Assembly: GCA_000435635.1 (NCBI GenBank) | Contig: FR882119.1 | Location: 1 to 62,564 of the forward strand | Length of the DNA stretch: 62,564 nt | DNA from: Prevotella sp. CAG:1320 | Lineage (GTDB): Bacteria; Bacteroidota; Bacteroidia; Bacteroidales; Bacteroidaceae | Direction: 5' to 3' | Shown: positions 53,423-61,942 of the stretch, in pieces | Layout of the letters: the number at the start of each line of letters is the position of its first letter | Numbering within the stretch: position 1 is the first letter of the stretch | Program-made: the position numbers and the translations under genes | Notes under the pieces: model-generated | Told to the model about the DNA's origin: nothing | Databases searched by the model: none | The model's input: the letters and a program-made list of their open reading frames with translations, nothing else

Positions 53423-55894
53423 TTATTCCGCTTTCAGCGTGAACCTGGCGGGTTTCACGCCCTTGGCTCTTGCCTCGAAAATGATTTCTCCAGCTTTCTC
53501 GCCTGTCTGCACGATGGCGGTCAGCTGCCCGTGGAAGGCTGACATCTTGGGCTGGTGGAACAGCTCCAGGCAGGTGGGGTCGCCATTGGCGGCGGCTCTG
53601 TACTTGCCCGCTCCCTTCACGGAGAAGCGCACGCTCCTGTTGTCGGCAGGGCAAAGGTTGCCGTTCTTGTCTACTACCTTGATGGTGAGGTAGGCCAAGT
53701 CCTTTCCGTCCGCGCTCAGCAGGGTGCGATCGGCCACTATTTCCAGGTGATGAGGCTTGCCCGCGGTGCGCGTCACTTGCTCTTCCGCCTTGTTCCCGTT
53801 TTGGTCATAGGCCACCACGCGCAGCTCTCCGGGCTGGTATTTCACCTGGTCCCATATCAATCGGTATCTTCTCTGCAGCCACAGCGAGTCTTTTCCCCTC
53901 AGAGCCTCGCTCTCCTGCCTGGTTAGTTTGCGTTGCCTGCCCATGCTCTTTCCGTTCACGAACAGCTCCGCCTCGGGATAGTCGGTATAGACAAACACGG
54001 GTGTTACCTCTCCCTCACGGCCTGGCCAAGTCCAGTGGGGCAGTATGTGGAGGGTGTGCGACCGCTTGTTCCACTGGCTGCGATAGAGATAATACCTGTC
54101 TTTGGGGATGCTCGCCAGGTCTATGATGCCAAAGAGCGAGCTGTGGTTGGGCCAAGCGTCGGTATCGTAAGGGGAAGGTTCTCCCAGATAGTCAAAGCCT
54201 GTCCACACGAATTGCCCCATTGTCCAAGGATAATCCTCAGCCAAGGCGAAGTCCTCGTCGGGCAGATTGCTCCACGAGCAACACTCCAGGTCATAGCTGG
54301 AAGACTGGTGGTCATCGTATTTGGCGTCTTTCTTGCTTTCGATGGGAAATTTATACACGCCCCTGGAACTGACCGTGGAGGCCGTCTCCGAACCCAATAC
54401 GACCGACTGGGGCAGTAGGTCGTAGGCTTCTTGATAGCGGAATGTGCGGTAGTTGAAGCCTGGCACGTCCAGCAAGGTGGCAAAACCGTTTTCCAATACG
54501 CAGCTCACTTGGTCCATGCCGCAAGTCACGGGGCGGGTGGGGTCCAGTCTGTGGCATATTCCCTGCAAGAAAGCGAGCACCTGATAGCCTTGCCGGTCGC
54601 ATTGCGTGGGCACCTCGTTGCCGATGCTCCACATTACTACCGAGGGGTTGTTGCGGAAGTGGCGCAACATGTTCTCCATGTCTTTCTCCGCCCATTCATT
54701 GAAGAAGCGGTGGTATCCGTTCTCGCATTTGGCGATGTCCCATTCGTCAAACGGCTCCACCATCATCATGAATCCCATCTCGTCGCATAGCTCCACCAGC
54801 TCAGGTGCGGGCATGTTGTGGGAAGTGCGGATGGCATCGCAGCCCATGTCTTTCAGCAGCGTGAGCTGGCGGCGCAGGGCTGCCTTGTTGACGGCGGCTC
54901 CCAGCGGACCCAGGTCATGGTGGTTGCATACGCCCTGGAATTTGCGGGGCTTGCCATTGAGCATAAAGCCCTTGTCCGCCACAATGGCCACGGAGCGGAT
55001 GCCGAAGCGTGTGGTGTATTCGTCAACCAACTTTTTCCCTTCATAGATTTGGGTCACGGCCTTGTAGAGCGAGGGAGTCTCGGGTGTCCAGAGCTTTGGA
55101 TTGTTCACCAGGAAGTTCTGTTCCAGATCCATTCCCTCGTTCACCCGCCTCAGATGCTCCTTGCTCGCCACCTTTTTGCCGTCTGGATCCAGAATGTCTG
55201 TCTTTATGCGCACGTCCTTTCCGTTAGCTCCGGCCAGGGTGGTGGCCAACTTCACCGAGGCGTATTCCTCGCTCACGTAGGGGGTCGTGATACGCGTTCC
55301 CCAGGTAGGTACGTGGATTTCATCGGTCACCACCACTCTTACGTTTCTGTAGAGTCCCGCCCCGGGATACCAGCGGGAAGACTGCGGCTGGTTTTCCAGT
55401 CTCACGGCCAGCGTGTTTGGCTTGCCGTCCTTGTTCAGGCAGTCTGTCACGTCTTGGTAAAAGGCGTTGTATCCATAGGGCCATTGGCATACTTCTTTTC
55501 CGTTCACGTATACGCGGGCTCCGCTCATGGCTCCGTCAAACTCCAGTGTCACCCTTTTGCCGGCGGGCGCGGAGAACGTGGTGCGATACCATCCCACGCC
55601 TACATAGGGCAGTCCTCCCGTCCTGCCGGTCTTCACGGAGGCTTGTGTCTCGAAGTTTTGCGTGATGGCCACGTTCTGCAAGTCGTTGTCCCGGCTGAAA
55701 GGACCATAGATGGCCCAGTCGTGGGGAATGGTCACCTGCTCCCATTTCCTGTCGTCAAAGTCGGGAGACATGGCTTCGGGCACGTCGCCCTTGTGGAATT
55801 TCCACCCTTTTTCCAGGGTGGTTACGCTTCGTTGCGCCCATAGCGTGGTGGCCAGGCAGGCTATCATCATCAGGGAAAAGATTTTGGTCTTCAT
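53423..55894 (-). CDS. GH2 beta-galactosidase
   Basis: An intact 823-residue exported GH2 enzyme. Signal peptide to LWAQ; sugar-binding domain with VTIPHDWAIYGPF and YVGVGWYRTTF; Ig-like domain (NPKLWTPETPSLY); catalytic barrel with RTSHNMPAPELVELCDEMG, acid/base Glu in WSIGNEVPTQ and nucleophile Glu in VVLGSETAST; then a DUF4982-like domain and a C-terminal Ig-like domain (LEIVADRTLLSADGKDLAYL). This domain order is typical of periplasmic beta-galactosidases of Bacteroidales. It is on its own, not next to SusCD. A TATATTCG at 55940-55933 on the minus strand may be its -7 element. Confidence 0.9.
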   Translation of the reverse strand: MKTKIFSLMMIACLATTLWAQRSVTTLEKGWKFHKGDVPEAMSPDFDDRKWEQVTIPHDWAIYGPFSRDNDLQNVAITQNFETQASVKTGRTGGLPYVGVGWYRTTFSAPAGKRVTLEFDGAMSGARVYVNGKEVCQWPYGYNAFYQDVTDCLNKDGKPNTLAVRLENQPQSSRWYPGAGLYRNVRVVVTDEIHVPTWGTRITTPYVSEEYASVKLATTLAGANGKDVRIKTDILDPDGKKVASKEHLRRVNEGMDLEQNFLVNNPKLWTPETPSLYKAVTQIYEGKKLVDEYTTRFGIRSVAIVADKGFMLNGKPRKFQGVCNHHDLGPLGAAVNKAALRRQLTLLKDMGCDAIRTSHNMPAPELVELCDEMGFMMMVEPFDEWDIAKCENGYHRFFNEWAEKDMENMLRHFRNNPSVVMWSIGNEVPTQCDRQGYQVLAFLQGICHRLDPTRPVTCGMDQVSCVLENGFATLLDVPGFNYRTFRYQEAYDLLPQSVVLGSETASTVSSRGVYKFPIESKKDAKYDDHQSSSYDLECCSWSNLPDEDFALAEDYPWTMGQFVWTGFDYLGEPSPYDTDAWPNHSSLFGIIDLASIPKDRYYLYRSQWNKRSHTLHILPHWTWPGREGEVTPVFVYTDYPEAELFVNGKSMGRQRKLTRQESEALRGKDSLWLQRRYRLIWDQVKYQPGELRVVAYDQNGNKAEEQVTRTAGKPHHLEIVADRTLLSADGKDLAYLTIKVVDKNGNLCPADNRSVRFSVKGAGKYRAAANGDPTCLELFHQPKMSAFHGQLTAIVQTGEKAGEIIFEARAKGVKPARFTLKAE

Positions 55895-56011
55895 AACTGT
55901 CTGTATAGATTTTGGTCAGGGTATATCTTTCGCGAATATAGCGATTTTACTTGGAAAGCCGTCAGGGAGACGTGAAAAACTTGGCGGCGAGGGGAAATTC
56001 TCGCCATAGTC

Positions 56012-56042
56012 TTGGCAGTGTGGGGATAAATTCCTATCTTTG
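56012..56042 (+). promoter_or_regulatory. Promoter of the CDP-dideoxyhexose operon
   Basis: TTG (56012-56014), 20 nt, TATCTTTG (56035-56042), 23 nt before rfbH. Confidence 0.7.
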
Positions 56043-56065
56043 CATGATGTATAAGCATTAGATGT

Positions 56066-57418
56066 ATGAGCAAGAAAGAAGAGTTGAAGGAACAGATATT
56101 GCGGCTTACCCGTGAATATTATCAAGAGGTGCACGCCAAGGCGCAAGACTTTGTGCCTGGAAAAACGAAAGTGAACTACGGCGGACGTTATTTTGATGAC
56201 CGGGAGATGGTCAACTTGGTGGATGCATCGCTTGACTTTTGGTTGACGGCAGGCCCTTGGGCGCATCGTTTCGAGGTGGGATTGGCCAAGTGGCTGGGCG
56301 TAACCTATTGCTCGCTCTGCAATTCTGGCTCCTCCGCTAACTTGTTGGCCTTCAGTGCCCTTACCGCCCATGAGCTGGGGGATAGGGCTATCAAGCGTGG
56401 CGACGAGGTGATTACCGTGGCGGCGGGATTTCCCACTACGGTTTCCGCCATCCTGCAATACCATGCCGTTCCCGTGTTCGTGGACATGCGCATAGAAGAT
56501 TCCAACATAGACGTAACCCAATTGGAAGCCGCCCTTTCGCCCAAGACCAAGGCCGTGATGATAGCCCACTCCCTGGGCAATCCCTTTGACCTGCAAGCCG
56601 TGGTGGACTTCTGCCGCGAGCACCAGTTATGGCTGGTGGAAGACAACTGCGACGCGTTGGGCTCGGAATACCTGATAGACGGGCAGTGGAAGAAAACAGG
56701 TACCATCGGCGATATAGGTACATCCTCTTTTTATCCCCCACATCACATGACCATGGGTGAGGGCGGTGCCGTCTATACCGACAATGCCTTGCTCCATAAG
56801 TTGGTGAACAGTTTCAGGGACTGGGGCAGGGACTGCTGGTGCGTGGGAGGCGTGGACAACACGTGCGGTTGCCGCTTTACCAAGCAATTCGGCCAGTTGC
56901 CCATGGGCTATGACCATAAATATGTTTACAGCCACATGGGCTATAACCTGAAGGCCACCGACCTGCAAGCGGCCATAGGTTGTGCCCAGTTGGAGAAGTT
57001 GGATGACATTGTCAGCCGGCGCAGGGAGAACTTCGATTATCTCACCCAGGGTTTGCGGGACGTTCCTGGCTTGCTGCTGCCCCAGCCGCAGAAGAACAGC
57101 AAGCCCAGTTGGTTTGGCTATTTCATTACCGTAGAACCAGATGCAGGCTATACCCGCACCGAACTGACCACCTATCTGGAGGAACATAAGGTGCAGACGC
57201 GAAACCTCTTCGCCGGCAACCTCTTGCGCCATCCTGCGTTCGAGCAATACGTAGAGGGCGTGGACTACAGGGTAGTGGATGGCTCGCTTCCCGTTACGGA
57301 CAGGGTGATGAACGATTGCTTCTGGATAGGCGTGTACCCAGGCATGACGAAAGAGAAGTTGCAATACATGATAGACACCATCAGGCAATTCGTGGCCGAG
57401 AAGACGGCTTGCCGATAA
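56066..57418 (+). CDS. rfbH: CDP-6-deoxy-4-keto-glucose 3-dehydrase (E1)
   Basis: A 450-residue PMP- and [2Fe-2S]-dependent enzyme that removes the C3 hydroxyl of CDP-4-keto-6-deoxyglucose. It has the aspartate-aminotransferase fold, but the usual PLP Lys is replaced: SFYPPHHMTMGEGG has His226-His227, the hallmark that separates E1 from sugar aminotransferases. Cys257, Cys259 and Cys267 (DCWCVGGVDNTCGC), with Cys195 in VEDNCDALG, fit the iron-sulfur ligands. First gene of the operon; rfbF follows 32 nt later. The partner reductase E3 (RfbI/AscD) is not in the window. Confidence 0.93.
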   Translation: MSKKEELKEQILRLTREYYQEVHAKAQDFVPGKTKVNYGGRYFDDREMVNLVDASLDFWLTAGPWAHRFEVGLAKWLGVTYCSLCNSGSSANLLAFSALTAHELGDRAIKRGDEVITVAAGFPTTVSAILQYHAVPVFVDMRIEDSNIDVTQLEAALSPKTKAVMIAHSLGNPFDLQAVVDFCREHQLWLVEDNCDALGSEYLIDGQWKKTGTIGDIGTSSFYPPHHMTMGEGGAVYTDNALLHKLVNSFRDWGRDCWCVGGVDNTCGCRFTKQFGQLPMGYDHKYVYSHMGYNLKATDLQAAIGCAQLEKLDDIVSRRRENFDYLTQGLRDVPGLLLPQPQKNSKPSWFGYFITVEPDAGYTRTELTTYLEEHKVQTRNLFAGNLLRHPAFEQYVEGVDYRVVDGSLPVTDRVMNDCFWIGVYPGMTKEKLQYMIDTIRQFVAEKTACR

Positions 57419-57450
57419 AGATACACATTATATATATAGGACGAGAAAAG

Positions 57451-58230
57451 ATGAAAGCAGTGATATTCGCCGGCGGACTGGGCACCAGGCTTTCCGAAGC
57501 CACCACGCTCATACCGAAACCCATGGTGGAAATAGGCGGCAAGCCTATATTGTGGCATATCATGAAGACCTACAGCCACTATGGCATCAACGACTTCGTT
57601 ATCTGCTGTGGCTATAAGCAGTATGTCATCAAGGAATATTTCGCCAACTATTTCCGTCACAATTGCGACATGACGGTCAACCTGAAGGATAATTCCGTGG
57701 AAATATTGGAGAACAATTCCGAGGACTGGCGTGTCACCATGATAGACACAGGCTTGCATACGCAGACTGGAGGAAGATTGAAGCGCGTGCAGAAGTTTGT
57801 GGGAAGGGAGCGTTTCCTCTTGACCTATGGCGACGGAGTGACCGATCTGGATATCGCCGACACTATCCAGGCGCATGAGCGGTCGGGTTGTCTCATCTCC
57901 GTGACGGCCTATAAGCCCGTGGGCAAGTTTGGCGCCCTCCACCTGGACTTGGAAACAGGCAAGGTGAATGCCTTCCAGGAGAAACCCGACGGAGACCGCA
58001 ACTGGGTGAACGCCGGCTATTTTGTCTGTGAGCCAGAGGTGTTTGACTATATTCCCGCAGGAGATGACACCGTCATTTTTGAGCGTGGCCCGCTGGAGCG
58101 GCTTGCCGCGGAGGGCAAGATGGTGGCCTATAGGCACACGGGCTTCTGGAAACCCATGGACACGCTGCGAGACAACAACGAGTTGAACGCCATGTGGAAC
58201 GAGGGCAAAGCCCCATGGAAGGTGTGGTAA
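57451..58230 (+). CDS. rfbF: Glucose-1-phosphate cytidylyltransferase
   Basis: A 259-residue nucleotidyltransferase making CDP-glucose from CTP and glucose-1-phosphate, the entry step of the pathway. N-terminal AVIFAGGLGTRLSEATTLIPK is the nucleotide-binding loop with the Lys; MVEIGGKPILWHIMK and LTYGDGVTDLDI (metal-binding Asp) follow. ATG 57451 after ACGAGAAAAG is chosen over longer in-frame starts inside rfbH. Confidence 0.93.
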   Translation: MKAVIFAGGLGTRLSEATTLIPKPMVEIGGKPILWHIMKTYSHYGINDFVICCGYKQYVIKEYFANYFRHNCDMTVNLKDNSVEILENNSEDWRVTMIDTGLHTQTGGRLKRVQKFVGRERFLLTYGDGVTDLDIADTIQAHERSGCLISVTAYKPVGKFGALHLDLETGKVNAFQEKPDGDRNWVNAGYFVCEPEVFDYIPAGDDTVIFERGPLERLAAEGKMVAYRHTGFWKPMDTLRDNNELNAMWNEGKAPWKVW

Positions 58231-58247
58231 CGACAATCTCTACGCGA

Positions 58248-59315
58248 ATGACAACAGATTTCTATCAAGGCAAGCGAGTGCTCGTCACGGGGCACACGGG
58301 CTTCAAGGGTTCCTGGCTCTCTATCTGGCTCCACGAGATGGGTGCCGAGGTGGTGGGCGTGGCGTTGGATCCCTATTCCGATAAAGATAACTACGCGCTC
58401 TCGGGCATCGGGCGGAAAATCAAGGCAGATTTGCGGGCGGACATCAGGGACGGCGAGTTGCTGAAGCGGATATTTCAGGAATACCGGCCTGAGATAGTCT
58501 TCCATTTGGCCGCCCAGCCACTGGTGCGGTTGAGCTATGAGATACCCGTGGAGACTTACGCCACCAACGTGATGGGCACCATCAACGTGATGGAGGCCAT
58601 CCGCCAAACGGACAGCGTGAGGGTGGGCATTATGATTACCACCGACAAGTGTTACGAGAACAAGGAGCAGCTGTGGGGCTATCGGGAGGACGAGCCAATG
58701 GGAGGCTATGACCCCTATTCCTCTTCCAAGGGAGCCGCGGAGATAGCCATCGCTTCTTGGCGCAGGAGCTTTTTCAACCCCAAGGACTACGGGCAAAAGC
58801 ATCATGTCAGCCTGGCCAGCGTAAGGGCGGGCAACGTGATAGGCGGTGGTGACTGGGCTTTGGACCGCATCATACCCGATTGCGTTCGTGCCCTGGAGGC
58901 GGACAAGCCCATAGAGATACGTTCTCCCAAGGCCATCCGTCCTTGGCAACACGTGCTGGAACCCTTGGGCGGTTACTTGCTCTTGGCGGAAAAGATGTGG
59001 CAGGAGCCTGTTGCCTACTGTGAGGGATGGAACTTCGGCCCCCGCCAGGAAAGCGTTTCCACCGTATGGGAAGTCGCCCGAAAGCTGATTGCCTATTATG
59101 GCAAAGGAGAGTTGAAAGACTGCTCAGACCCCAATGCCTTGCACGAGGCCAACCTCTTGCTATTGGACATCAGCAAGGCGAAATTCCGCCTGGGATGGGA
59201 ACCGAGAATGAACATAGACCAATGCATGGCCATGGTGGCCGACTGGTACAAGCGATACCAGTCGGAGGATGTCTATGCGCTATGCGTGGAACAAATCAAC
59301 AAGTACCTGTCATGA
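58248..59315 (+). CDS. rfbG: CDP-glucose 4,6-dehydratase
   Basis: A 355-residue extended SDR enzyme that converts CDP-glucose to CDP-4-keto-6-deoxyglucose. NAD motif VLVTGHTGFKGSW (GxxGxxG); catalytic Thr-Asp-Lys region ITTDKCYEN; YDPYSSSKGA carries the Tyr-x3-Lys. The specific RPWQHVLEPLGGYL segment supports the CDP-glucose subfamily. ATG 58248 begins at the conserved region; in-frame ATGs at 58194 and 58215 would extend it by up to 18 residues and overlap rfbF. Coupled to the next gene by a 4-nt ATGA overlap. Confidence 0.93.
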   Translation: MTTDFYQGKRVLVTGHTGFKGSWLSIWLHEMGAEVVGVALDPYSDKDNYALSGIGRKIKADLRADIRDGELLKRIFQEYRPEIVFHLAAQPLVRLSYEIPVETYATNVMGTINVMEAIRQTDSVRVGIMITTDKCYENKEQLWGYREDEPMGGYDPYSSSKGAAEIAIASWRRSFFNPKDYGQKHHVSLASVRAGNVIGGGDWALDRIIPDCVRALEADKPIEIRSPKAIRPWQHVLEPLGGYLLLAEKMWQEPVAYCEGWNFGPRQESVSTVWEVARKLIAYYGKGELKDCSDPNALHEANLLLLDISKAKFRLGWEPRMNIDQCMAMVADWYKRYQSEDVYALCVEQINKYLS

Positions 59316-59848
59316 AGATTATCAATACGCCTTTCGAGGGCTTGTACGTCTTGGAGACCGTGCATTTCAAGGATGAGAGAGGCGGTTTCCAGAAGTTGTT
59401 TAATGAGGATTTCTTTCGTGAGAACGGCCTGGACACGGATTTCCGGGAGTTCTACTATTCCGTTTCCCACCGCGACGTGATACGGGGCATGCATTTCCAG
59501 TTGCCGCCTTTTGACCACACCAAGCTGGTATATGTCAGCCAAGGCCATATCCTTGACGTGGTGGTGGACTTGCGCAAGTCGTCTCCCACCTTCCGCCAGT
59601 ACTTTTCCGTGGAGCTTGACGATGAGAAAGCCCAGTACCTCTATATACCCAAGGGCTTTGCCCATGGCTTCCGCTCCTTGCGGGATGGCAGCGTGGTGAA
59701 CTATGCCCAGACTTCATGCTACTCCAGGGAGCACGACGCGGGCGTGGCCTACGACTCCATTGGTTTTGACTGGGGTGTAGACAAACCCATTGTCTCGGGC
59801 AGGGATACCACCTTCCCGCGGTTGGACGAATTTAACTCTCCTTTCTAG
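59312..59848 (+). CDS. RmlC-like sugar 3,5- or 5-epimerase
   Basis: A 178-residue cupin of the RmlC (dTDP-4-dehydrorhamnose 3,5-epimerase) family: DERGGFQKLFNEDFF at the start, RGMHFQLPP with the catalytic His, KLVYVSQGHILDVVVDLR, IPKGFAHGFRSL and FDWGVDKPIVSGRD. In this CDP-sugar operon it probably epimerises C5 of CDP-3,6-dideoxy-4-ketohexose, as AscE does in CDP-ascarylose synthesis, rather than acting on a dTDP sugar. That assignment is from context; no rmlA, rmlB or rmlD is linked. Two nt separate its stop from the next start. Confidence 0.82.
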   Translation: MKIINTPFEGLYVLETVHFKDERGGFQKLFNEDFFRENGLDTDFREFYYSVSHRDVIRGMHFQLPPFDHTKLVYVSQGHILDVVVDLRKSSPTFRQYFSVELDDEKAQYLYIPKGFAHGFRSLRDGSVVNYAQTSCYSREHDAGVAYDSIGFDWGVDKPIVSGRDTTFPRLDEFNSPF

Positions 59849-59850
59849 CC

Positions 59851-60729
59851 ATGCGGATATTGCTGACGGGTGCCACGGGTTTCGTGGGTAAGCATCTCTA
59901 CGCCCGCATGTCGGGTGAACATGAGTTGCATCTATTGGTGAGGCCTTCCACGGACTATAGTGCGCTGTCTCCCCGCCATGTTTGTTGTTTCGAGGGAGAC
60001 GTGGAGCGATTGGCTGATTATTTACGGAGCCATCAGGTGGAAGGCATTATCCATTTGGCTTCTCTTTACTTGGCGAGCCATCGCCCTGACCAGGTAGCGG
60101 ACTTGGTGAACGCCAATATCCTGTTGGGTACCTCGTTGCTGGAGGCCGCCAAGCTGGCTGGCGTAAGGTGGTTCCTGAATACGGGCACGATATGGCAAAA
60201 CTACCAGTCGCCCGAGTGTTCGGACGAATACCATCCCGTCAATCTCTATGCCGCCACCAAGCAGGCTTTCATCACCATGGCCCGCTATTACCAGGAGACT
60301 TCCCCCATTCGCTTCTCCACCTTGAAGCTATGTGACACCTATGGCCCTGGAGACACTCGCAGGAAGATACTCGCCTTGTTTCGTGAGATAGCCCAGTCGG
60401 GGGAAACGCTGGCCATGTCGCCAGGCGAACAACGCATGGACTTGCTGCATATCAACGACGTAGTGGCTGGTTTTCAGGTATTGGCCAATAGGTTGGCCGA
60501 CCCCAGTGCCCCGCTTCTGCCTGAATATGTCTTGTCCTCGGGTCATCCCCTCCGCTTGCGAGAATTGGCTCATTTGTATGAACAGGTGAACGGTGTGCGG
60601 TTGCATATCGAGTGGGGTGGCCGTCCTTATCGGGAAAGAGAAGTGATGGAACCCTACAAGGGCAATGTGTTGCCGGGATGGAGTCCCCGGGTGGATTTGG
60701 AAACAGGCATGAAGTGGGAAGGCCTTTAA
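59851..60729 (+). CDS. NAD(P)-dependent 4-ketosugar reductase or epimerase (extended SDR)
   Basis: A 292-residue extended SDR protein. ILLTGATGFVGKHLY is the dinucleotide motif; NLYAATKQAF holds Tyr-x3-Lys; FSTLKLCDTYGPGDTRRK and MDLLHINDVVAGFQVL are typical of sugar reductases such as AscF, RfbJ and paratose synthase. As the last pathway gene it should reduce the 4-keto group of the CDP-dideoxysugar. With an epimerase next to it, the end product would be CDP-ascarylose-like; without epimerase action, paratose or abequose. Which cannot be decided from sequence. Confidence 0.8.
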   Translation: MRILLTGATGFVGKHLYARMSGEHELHLLVRPSTDYSALSPRHVCCFEGDVERLADYLRSHQVEGIIHLASLYLASHRPDQVADLVNANILLGTSLLEAAKLAGVRWFLNTGTIWQNYQSPECSDEYHPVNLYAATKQAFITMARYYQETSPIRFSTLKLCDTYGPGDTRRKILALFREIAQSGETLAMSPGEQRMDLLHINDVVAGFQVLANRLADPSAPLLPEYVLSSGHPLRLRELAHLYEQVNGVRLHIEWGGRPYREREVMEPYKGNVLPGWSPRVDLETGMKWEGL

Positions 60730-60743
60730 TTCTCACCGAAGTA

Positions 60744-61790
60744 ATGACAGAAATGGAAAAGCAATTCAACGAGGTGTTTGGCACCAGTGACCAGTTTGGG
60801 CGATACGCTCAAGTGAAATCCCTCTTGATCAGTGGTGCTTCTGGCGATAAACGGCCATTCATCACGGTGGCTATCCCTACCTACAAACGGGCTACCACGC
60901 TCAAGGAAACTTTGGATAGCGTATTGACTCAGGACGACGCTGACGATGTGGAGATTATCGTCGTGGACAACAATCCCGAGCGGGGCGACGAGACGGAACA
61001 ATTGATGGCCACCTATCAGGATTCCCGTTTGCGTTATTATAAGAACGAGACCAATTTGGGAATGACGGGCAACTGGAACCGCCTCTATACATTGGCCAAA
61101 GGCGAGTGGGTCTGCATGTTGCATGATGATGACTGCCTCTTGCCGGGCTGTATGGTAAATGTGAAGAGGATGTTGAAAATCCTGGAGGGGAAGGCCGACG
61201 CTCTCTTTCTCACGGCAACGAAGCGCATGAAGACCGCTTCGCCCGAAGGTCAATTCCGTTTGAGGAAGGTCTCTCTCATAGCCGACCTGATGGCCGGAAA
61301 CGGTCTGGACATTCCTGGCAACTTGATAAGGAGGGAGGTGGTCATGCGGTTGGGTGGCTTCAATGACACGTATTATCCCTGCGCCGACTACCATTTCTGG
61401 CTGAAGCTCCTCTTCATGGCTCATCCCTTCGTGGTCAGGGACTGCCCCTTGACTTATTACCGGGTAGATGTCAACGCTTCCAGAAAGACGGAGACCATTA
61501 AGGCTTTTGTCAGCGTGGGCAATATCTTTCAAGAGACCATTAGAGCGAGAATGAACTTCATGGTCAGGTGGTGTTGGAAGCTCTATCTTCCTTTCCTCAA
61601 TGCCCATCGTTTGTCCAGTCTTTCCCGCCAATGCGACAACCACACCGAGGAGTTGCTGTCTTTCGTGAGGGAAGCCAAGCGCGACGTGCCCCTCCCCAAC
61701 AAGGTATTCGGTTTCTTCATGAGGCACTTCCTCAGTCTTAACCGTAAGCGGGCGGATTTCTTTGCCTCTCGCGTAAAGGTGATAGGGTAG
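60744..61790 (+). CDS. Family 2 glycosyltransferase
   Basis: A 348-residue GT-A fold enzyme. FITVAIPTYKRATTLKETLD opens the domain at about residue 37; VEIIVVDNNPE and NLGMTGNWNRLYTLAKGEW follow; the metal-binding motif is MLHDDDCLLP; a later PCADYHFWLKLLF fits the acceptor/catalytic base region. It has an unusual 35-residue N-terminal extension before the GT-A core. Starting 14 nt after the reductase gene, it is probably the transferase that adds the dideoxysugar, or the next sugar, to a surface polysaccharide. Start 60744; 60753 (MEKQFN) is an alternative. Confidence 0.85.
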   Translation: MTEMEKQFNEVFGTSDQFGRYAQVKSLLISGASGDKRPFITVAIPTYKRATTLKETLDSVLTQDDADDVEIIVVDNNPERGDETEQLMATYQDSRLRYYKNETNLGMTGNWNRLYTLAKGEWVCMLHDDDCLLPGCMVNVKRMLKILEGKADALFLTATKRMKTASPEGQFRLRKVSLIADLMAGNGLDIPGNLIRREVVMRLGGFNDTYYPCADYHFWLKLLFMAHPFVVRDCPLTYYRVDVNASRKTETIKAFVSVGNIFQETIRARMNFMVRWCWKLYLPFLNAHRLSSLSRQCDNHTEELLSFVREAKRDVPLPNKVFGFFMRHFLSLNRKRADFFASRVKVIG

Positions 61791-61857
61791 GCTCGTGTGA
61801 ATCTTTATCAACCGGGGCGGGACAGGCAAGTAAGGATGCCTTGAAAAGCCACCTTAT

Positions 61858-61873
61858 CTTATAAATTTATAAG
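61858..61873. promoter_or_regulatory. Perfect 16-bp palindrome upstream of the AbiEi gene
   Basis: CTTATAAATTTATAAG is a perfect palindrome 70 nt before the start codon. Possible second operator or part of a terminator for the preceding operon. Confidence 0.35.
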
Positions 61874-61880
61874 TAGTAAT

Positions 61881-61925
61881 AATTTGAACAAAAAAGGATG
61901 TTATGTTTCTTTTATTGTTCAAATT
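61881..61925. promoter_or_regulatory. Large inverted-repeat operator of the AbiEi gene
   Basis: AATTTGAACAA (61881-61891) and TTGTTCAAATT (61915-61925) are perfect 11-bp inverted repeats with 23 nt between them, ending just before the -7 element. AbiEi antitoxins are known to repress their own operons by binding inverted repeats, which this fits. Confidence 0.6.
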
Positions 61926-61930
61926 ATAGC

Positions 61931-61938
61931 TATATTTG
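61931..61938 (+). promoter_or_regulatory. -7 element of the AbiEi gene, probably leaderless
   Basis: TATATTTG ends only 4 nt before the ATG at 61943, so the transcript would start at or within a base or two of the start codon. No clear -33 element was found. Confidence 0.5.
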
Positions 61939-61942
61939 CAGT

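Noticed and set aside
53423..55894. A third amber-interrupted glycoside hydrolase
   Set aside because: This GH2 frame is intact from signal peptide to C-terminus.
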